Shown: in pieces, positions 25,065 to 28,307 of the stretch
Position numbering within the stretch: the first letter of the stretch is position 1
Layout: every line of letters starts with the position of its first letter
Origin: a virus
Length of the DNA: 28,307 nt
IMG/VR virus record: IMGVR_UViG_3300028553_000132
Coordinates: 1-28,307 of that record
Reading direction: 5' to 3' (one strand)
Program-made: the position numbers and the translations under genes
Notes under the pieces: generated by a model
Database searches by the model: none
Seen by the model: the letters and a program-made list of their open reading frames with translations, nothing else
What the model was told of the DNA's origin: nothing

Positions 25065-25203
25065 ATTCTTGTACAGAGTCGTCTATAACTTTGTAACGTT
25101 CTTGATCATGCTGCTTTTCCGCAGCAATTTTTCGATTACGTTCATCGTTTAAGCGCCAAACTTCTGCCATAAAACGGGCTTGCTCAATATCTTTCAACGA
25201 CAT
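25063..25203 (-). CDS. 46-aa charged helical protein
   Basis: ATG 25201-25203 opens MSLKDIEQARFMAEVWRLND and ends DDSVQE at TAA 25063; the ATG one codon earlier is equally possible. It overlaps the end of nadV by about 20 bases in another frame, with GAAGGGGAA as ribosome binding site inside nadV. Fully helical and charged. Its stop touches the terminator hairpin. Confidence 0.65.
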   Translation of the reverse strand: MSLKDIEQARFMAEVWRLNDERNRKIAAEKQHDQERYKVIDDSVQE

Positions 25204-26635
25204 CATTGCTGTATTCCCCTTCTTTCATTGCAGCACGAGCACGGATATTTGCAAATGTATCCTCAACCAGCAACTCACCATTCAAGTAAACCTTGCGAAG
25301 TAGGTTGCTGCCATTATCTGCAACATATTTTGGAACTGTTATGATATTGGTAGGACCAATGCCTCCAGCTTCAATCAAACCAAGTAGACCCCTTTTCGAA
25401 AGTTTACCATGGTCACTGATTGGATCCTTAAACACATCATGCCATACACCAGCAGTATCACGACGAGCACTTGCCTTCATTGCATATTTCAGGGTATCAC
25501 GGTTCCACGCTTGTAGAAGCCCACCGCCCATACCAAATGCAATGTTGTCGATTGAAAAGCCCTTCGCAATCATATTGTCAATGATGCGTGGTAGAGATGC
25601 TTCATTGATACCATCACCTTGGATCAAGCGAATATAAGGTGGAAGAACCTTAAAGCCCTTTGAGTTCACAGTAAAGCCAAACTTGTCCATCAGGATTTCA
25701 ATCACTTCGACAGGAACAGTTTCAGGATCACCACTGTCTGGGCGTACCACCAAGGTGCCGCCTGATGCAATGACTTTATCCTTTAACTGAGTACCCCATA
25801 AGTCGCCCGCAGCTTCATAGATGTTAAAGCTATCAGACACACAAGCATACAACTTGCCAGCACCAGCAAACTTGTCGATCATGTTCTCGAATGCTTTGAC
25901 CTCGTTCTCACGACCCCAAGATGTGATCGTTGAATGTTCAGAAGCAGGGATCGAGAAGCCAACAACTTCATCAGTGTTGTACAGTTCCATAACACCAACC
26001 AGAGCTTCGGCAGTGTCAGTACCCATGAAGTTAATCAAGTGCGCCATACCACCGAGCATTGCTGTTTCAGTCGAAGAAGCACCGCGAGCACCGAAGTCGT
26101 GCAACTTGAAGAAGATTTGATCATTGACTGGAACATCACTTGTTTTATGCAAAGCAGCAGCAATGATTTTCTTCATTTTACGAGACTTGGTCGCAACCGT
26201 TGAAGGGTACCAAATACCACGAAGCATTGCAGTTTCAAGGTATGAAGTCAACCAGAACAAACGTGGATCGGTGTTTACCACCTGCACCTGAACGTTGCGA
26301 GTTGGCATAACAGTACCTTCTGGAACCGCCTCGATTTCAACTGGAAGCATCCCACCGTGTTCGTTTACAATGATTTCCCAACCTTCACGGTTGAATGGAA
26401 GACCATGAGCAAGAACGATCTTCTCGGCACGATCAACGTCTTTCATTGTAATTGGCGTCAGCATATATTCTTTGATGAACGCTTGTAGACCAAAGAACAC
26501 ACTTTCTTTCTCGCCGCCACGACTTTCAATGTAAGAGCTGATATGGGTCGTATCAGCTGGGTATTGCATCCACTGCGAAAACTTGTAGCTGTCGGTGCGG
26601 ATGATTGTAGTAAGTAGATTTAGTACGTTAGTCAT
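25184..26635 (-). CDS. nadV: Nicotinamide phosphoribosyltransferase
   Basis: This 483-aa protein matches NAMPT/NadV, which makes NMN from nicotinamide and PRPP. TDSYKFSQWMQYP (14-26) aligns with the human active-site strand holding Asp16 and Tyr18; HDFGARG (179-185), GTDT with Asp207, ASEHST with the catalytic His234 and VVRPDSGDPE with Arg298 follow in order. GDGINE (340-345) and GMGGGLLQ (368-375) complete the phosphate site. Length is normal. ATG follows AGAGGAGTTCT. With the NMN adenylyltransferase/Nudix gene upstream it forms a two-step NAD salvage route, as known from vibriophage KVP40. Confidence 0.95.
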   Translation of the reverse strand: MTNVLNLLTTIIRTDSYKFSQWMQYPADTTHISSYIESRGGEKESVFFGLQAFIKEYMLTPITMKDVDRAEKIVLAHGLPFNREGWEIIVNEHGGMLPVEIEAVPEGTVMPTRNVQVQVVNTDPRLFWLTSYLETAMLRGIWYPSTVATKSRKMKKIIAAALHKTSDVPVNDQIFFKLHDFGARGASSTETAMLGGMAHLINFMGTDTAEALVGVMELYNTDEVVGFSIPASEHSTITSWGRENEVKAFENMIDKFAGAGKLYACVSDSFNIYEAAGDLWGTQLKDKVIASGGTLVVRPDSGDPETVPVEVIEILMDKFGFTVNSKGFKVLPPYIRLIQGDGINEASLPRIIDNMIAKGFSIDNIAFGMGGGLLQAWNRDTLKYAMKASARRDTAGVWHDVFKDPISDHGKLSKRGLLGLIEAGGIGPTNIITVPKYVADNGSNLLRKVYLNGELLVEDTFANIRARAAMKEGEYSNDVVERY

Positions 26636-26684
26636 TTTAGAACTCCTCTAAAGTTAATGCCAAACTCACTGTTTGGACTTTTTC

Positions 26685-26978
26685 TCAAGCAGCAGCAGGT
26701 TTGGCTTCACACCATTCGCTAGTCCACCGTTCGAGTTCTCGATAACCTGTGGGCCAATCATTCAGCCCGAGGTCAGTTATTTTGCCACAGCATGGGCATT
26801 TGAAGCATACAGCAGGTTCACTTATCCGCCAAGGATATTCTTGGCCTTCATAGAACCTTAAATCGTCAAATTCAATCTCTAGTAGTGCTTCGCAGCCTTT
26901 GCCTGAGTTGCCCCAAGCGGTGCAGCGATGCTGGATAGTCCACTTTTCACCAACTCGTCCTGGTTCAAGAATTTTCAT
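26685..26978 (-). CDS. Hypothetical 97-aa zinc-binding protein
   Basis: MKILEPGRVGEKWTIQHRCT starts it; cysteines at 19, 29, 58, 61, 63 and 64 (AVCFKCPCCGK) suggest a treble-clef-like zinc site. The rest is aromatic and acidic. ATG overlaps the stop of the gene upstream as ATGA. I recall similar short zinc proteins in T4-like phages; function unknown. Confidence 0.7.
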   Translation of the reverse strand: MKILEPGRVGEKWTIQHRCTAWGNSGKGCEALLEIEFDDLRFYEGQEYPWRISEPAVCFKCPCCGKITDLGLNDWPTGYRELERWTSEWCEAKPAAA

Positions 26979-27253
26979 TTTTTGATCCTGATAGTATAAA
27001 CGCCTACGCTAAGTTTTTCTTTGCAAGCAGTTCGATAGATTGTTCTGCCTTTTGTATGAGCAGGAAAATGATAGGAAACATGATTGGTTAACCCACTGTA
27101 AGCGACTGCATAATCTTCACAATCACTATGATGAGCAATGAGATCATCAAGACTTTGAAATTCTGTTTCATCGTAATAATAAGAGTATTTAAAGATTTTG
27201 CCGTCAGGATAATGTTTCGACGGCGTTCTTGTCTCTACTAATTTTTCAATCAT
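26975..27253 (-). CDS. Hypothetical 92-aa protein
   Basis: MIEKLVETRTPSKHYPDGKI then YSYYYDETEFQSLDDLIAHH, beta-rich C-terminus. It lies six bases after the NMN adenylyltransferase stop and is coupled to the zinc protein. No family recognised. Confidence 0.65.
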   Translation of the reverse strand: MIEKLVETRTPSKHYPDGKIFKYSYYYDETEFQSLDDLIAHHSDCEDYAVAYSGLTNHVSYHFPAHTKGRTIYRTACKEKLSVGVYTIRIKK

Positions 27254-27258
27254 ATTTC

Positions 27259-28307
27259 TTATCCAATGTTCAAAAAGTAATCAATCAAAAAATAATGGTC
27301 TTCGAACATTTTTTCCTGTTTCACTTGGTTGAAGGGAACCCAAAATGCTTTTTCTGCGTCATCAGAACCTTTGACTTTGGGCAACTTTTCATCAAATCCA
27401 AGATCAATATAAAATGCTTGAGTGATAGTGCGGCCGCGTGCTGAACGATTTGGTGCATCAAATGTCTTGGACTCTTTTATACTGCCTTTCAAGACAGGAA
27501 CAGGAACTTTGATCTTTGTTTCTTCTTTCAGTTCACGAATAGCACCATCTAGCATTGTTTCTTCTTGGTTTAGGAAACCCCCAGGCAGTGCCCAAAGACC
27601 CTTTCCAGGCATGTCACCACGTTTAACAAGAAGCAAATGCCCCGATTGAACCACAACTGCATCAACAGTCATAAAAGTCGGAGGAAAAGGAGCAGACTTC
27701 CAAGCTTCCTTGTACTTCTTGATCATTTGATATTCTTGTGAAATTGTAGTAAACCAGTCGTCTGAAATATTACAAACAATATCTCGCATAGCAACAATCG
27801 CAGCGTTTGGCATCCTATTTCCATAGTATGAAATTTTCATGGGCCACGTTTGATCTTCCGTGTAACCGGTTTCCAATAACAAATTGCGAATATCAGTAGC
27901 ATTGATACCATCAACATTAGGTACACTTACGCTACCCCATGTTGGGAAGATTTTCAGATAGTAGCTAGTGCCATCTTTTTCATGACCGATAAGACCAATA
28001 CGGATTGGGTCAGCACTCCAAGAAATTGCACCATGCACTACATTTTGAACAGCAGCAACCCATTTGTTATCATCATATGGGTAATCACTAACAGGAACAA
28101 CTTTTACACGTGGTGTTTTGATATGCCCTTGTGCGCCAGCATAATTAAACTCGTCAGTATAAACTGCATCAATCATTGCTTTACGTTCTTCAAATGTAAA
28201 TGGATTTCGGGTATTTCGTGCAGCAAACGAAGAACCGACTACAACAATTACTTCTTTGGCCTGCTTTAGCGCTTCATCAATAACTGCTTTATGTCCAAGA
28301 TGAAAGG
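27259..28307 (-). CDS. nadM: Bifunctional NMN adenylyltransferase / Nudix hydrolase, N-terminus beyond window
   Basis: The frame runs off the right edge. The visible start reads FHLGHKAVIDEALKQAKEVI, the nucleotidyltransferase HxGH motif, and ARNTRNPFTFEERKAM supplies the second motif, so it should make NAD from NMN and ATP. The C-terminal half has a Nudix box: GGFLNQEETMLDGAIRELKE followed by ET, matching GX5EX7REUXEE, with the usual final Gly replaced by Lys. Fusions of this kind (NadM-Nudix; NatV in KVP40) combine NAD synthesis with ADP-ribose or NAD hydrolysis. An internal ATG at 28174-28176 is not the true start. Confidence 0.92.
   Translation of the reverse strand, partial: FHLGHKAVIDEALKQAKEVIVVVGSSFAARNTRNPFTFEERKAMIDAVYTDEFNYAGAQGHIKTPRVKVVPVSDYPYDDNKWVAAVQNVVHGAISWSADPIRIGLIGHEKDGTSYYLKIFPTWGSVSVPNVDGINATDIRNLLLETGYTEDQTWPMKISYYGNRMPNAAIVAMRDIVCNISDDWFTTISQEYQMIKKYKEAWKSAPFPPTFMTVDAVVVQSGHLLLVKRGDMPGKGLWALPGGFLNQEETMLDGAIRELKEETKIKVPVPVLKGSIKESKTFDAPNRSARGRTITQAFYIDLGFDEKLPKVKGSDDAEKAFWVPFNQVKQEKMFEDHYFLIDYFLNIG

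Noticed and set aside
1-28307. CRISPR array
   Set aside because: No regularly spaced short repeats; repeated motifs are tRNA T arms or spacer elements.

Overview
This window reads as part of a large T4-like (straboviral-type) marine myovirus genome. The evidence is a recurring T4-type late promoter octamer (NATAAATA), a virion structural protein with the N-terminal motif common in marine T4-like phages, chains of small genes overlapping as ATGA, and phage-borne metabolic genes (UV endonuclease, ClpP, QueD-like enzyme, ATP-dependent ligase, NAD salvage enzymes). Almost every gene is on the minus strand; only two small genes (1447-1734 and 19988-20119) are on the plus strand. The host is probably a proteobacterium, because early-type promoters match sigma-70 almost perfectly (TTGACA, 17 bp, TATAAT or TATATT). 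I cannot name the host.

Layout, read right to left with transcription. (1) 28307-25063: NAD salvage block with a bifunctional NMN adenylyltransferase/Nudix enzyme (cut by the window edge), two small genes, nicotinamide phosphoribosyltransferase and a 46-aa gene, closed by a terminator. (2) 25035-22209: membrane and envelope block with a 44-aa membrane protein, a 105-aa membrane-anchored protein, a 179-aa exported protein, a frameshifted gene and an SPFH/prohibitin-like protein, closed by a terminator. (3) 22205-20913: five overlapping small genes, then a 29-aa peptide gene and a strong terminator. (4) 20622-10628: a 10-kb tRNA array with about 23 tRNA-like genes, several tRNA fragments, three HNH endonucleases and small late genes. 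(5) 10624-6745: metallopeptidase-like protein, small membrane protein, DNA ligase and small paralogous proteins. (6) 6748-1: a 402-aa unknown, ClpP, a two-TM protein, then an overlapping operon QueD-glycosyltransferase-small gene-UVDE-coiled coil, an IscA-like protein and the virion protein.

The most unusual part is the tRNA array. Two leaders (20447-20622 and 12252-12327) look like bacterial rRNA operon leaders: perfect sigma-70 promoters, tandem in the first case, followed by a BoxA-like antitermination element (CGCTCTTTGAAAATT and CGTTCTTTGAAAATT). Downstream are many RNA elements enclosed by long inverted repeats, including a 1.2-kb GC-richer structured region (11049-12262) that in size and context recalls the large ornate phage RNAs GOLLD and ROOL. 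Two tRNA genes appear split into 5' and 3' halves, each by a cassette of one HNH gene plus one intact tRNA. A tRNA whose anticodon reads CTA lies directly upstream of a gene with an amber codon at position 3. Two HNH genes have a late promoter inside a hairpin that would otherwise hide their ribosome binding site, as in T4 I-TevI.

All annotation is by eye from sequence and ORF translations. RNA folds, tRNA identities and families were not checked by software. Several apparent frameshifts and mismatched tRNA stems could be sequencing errors.
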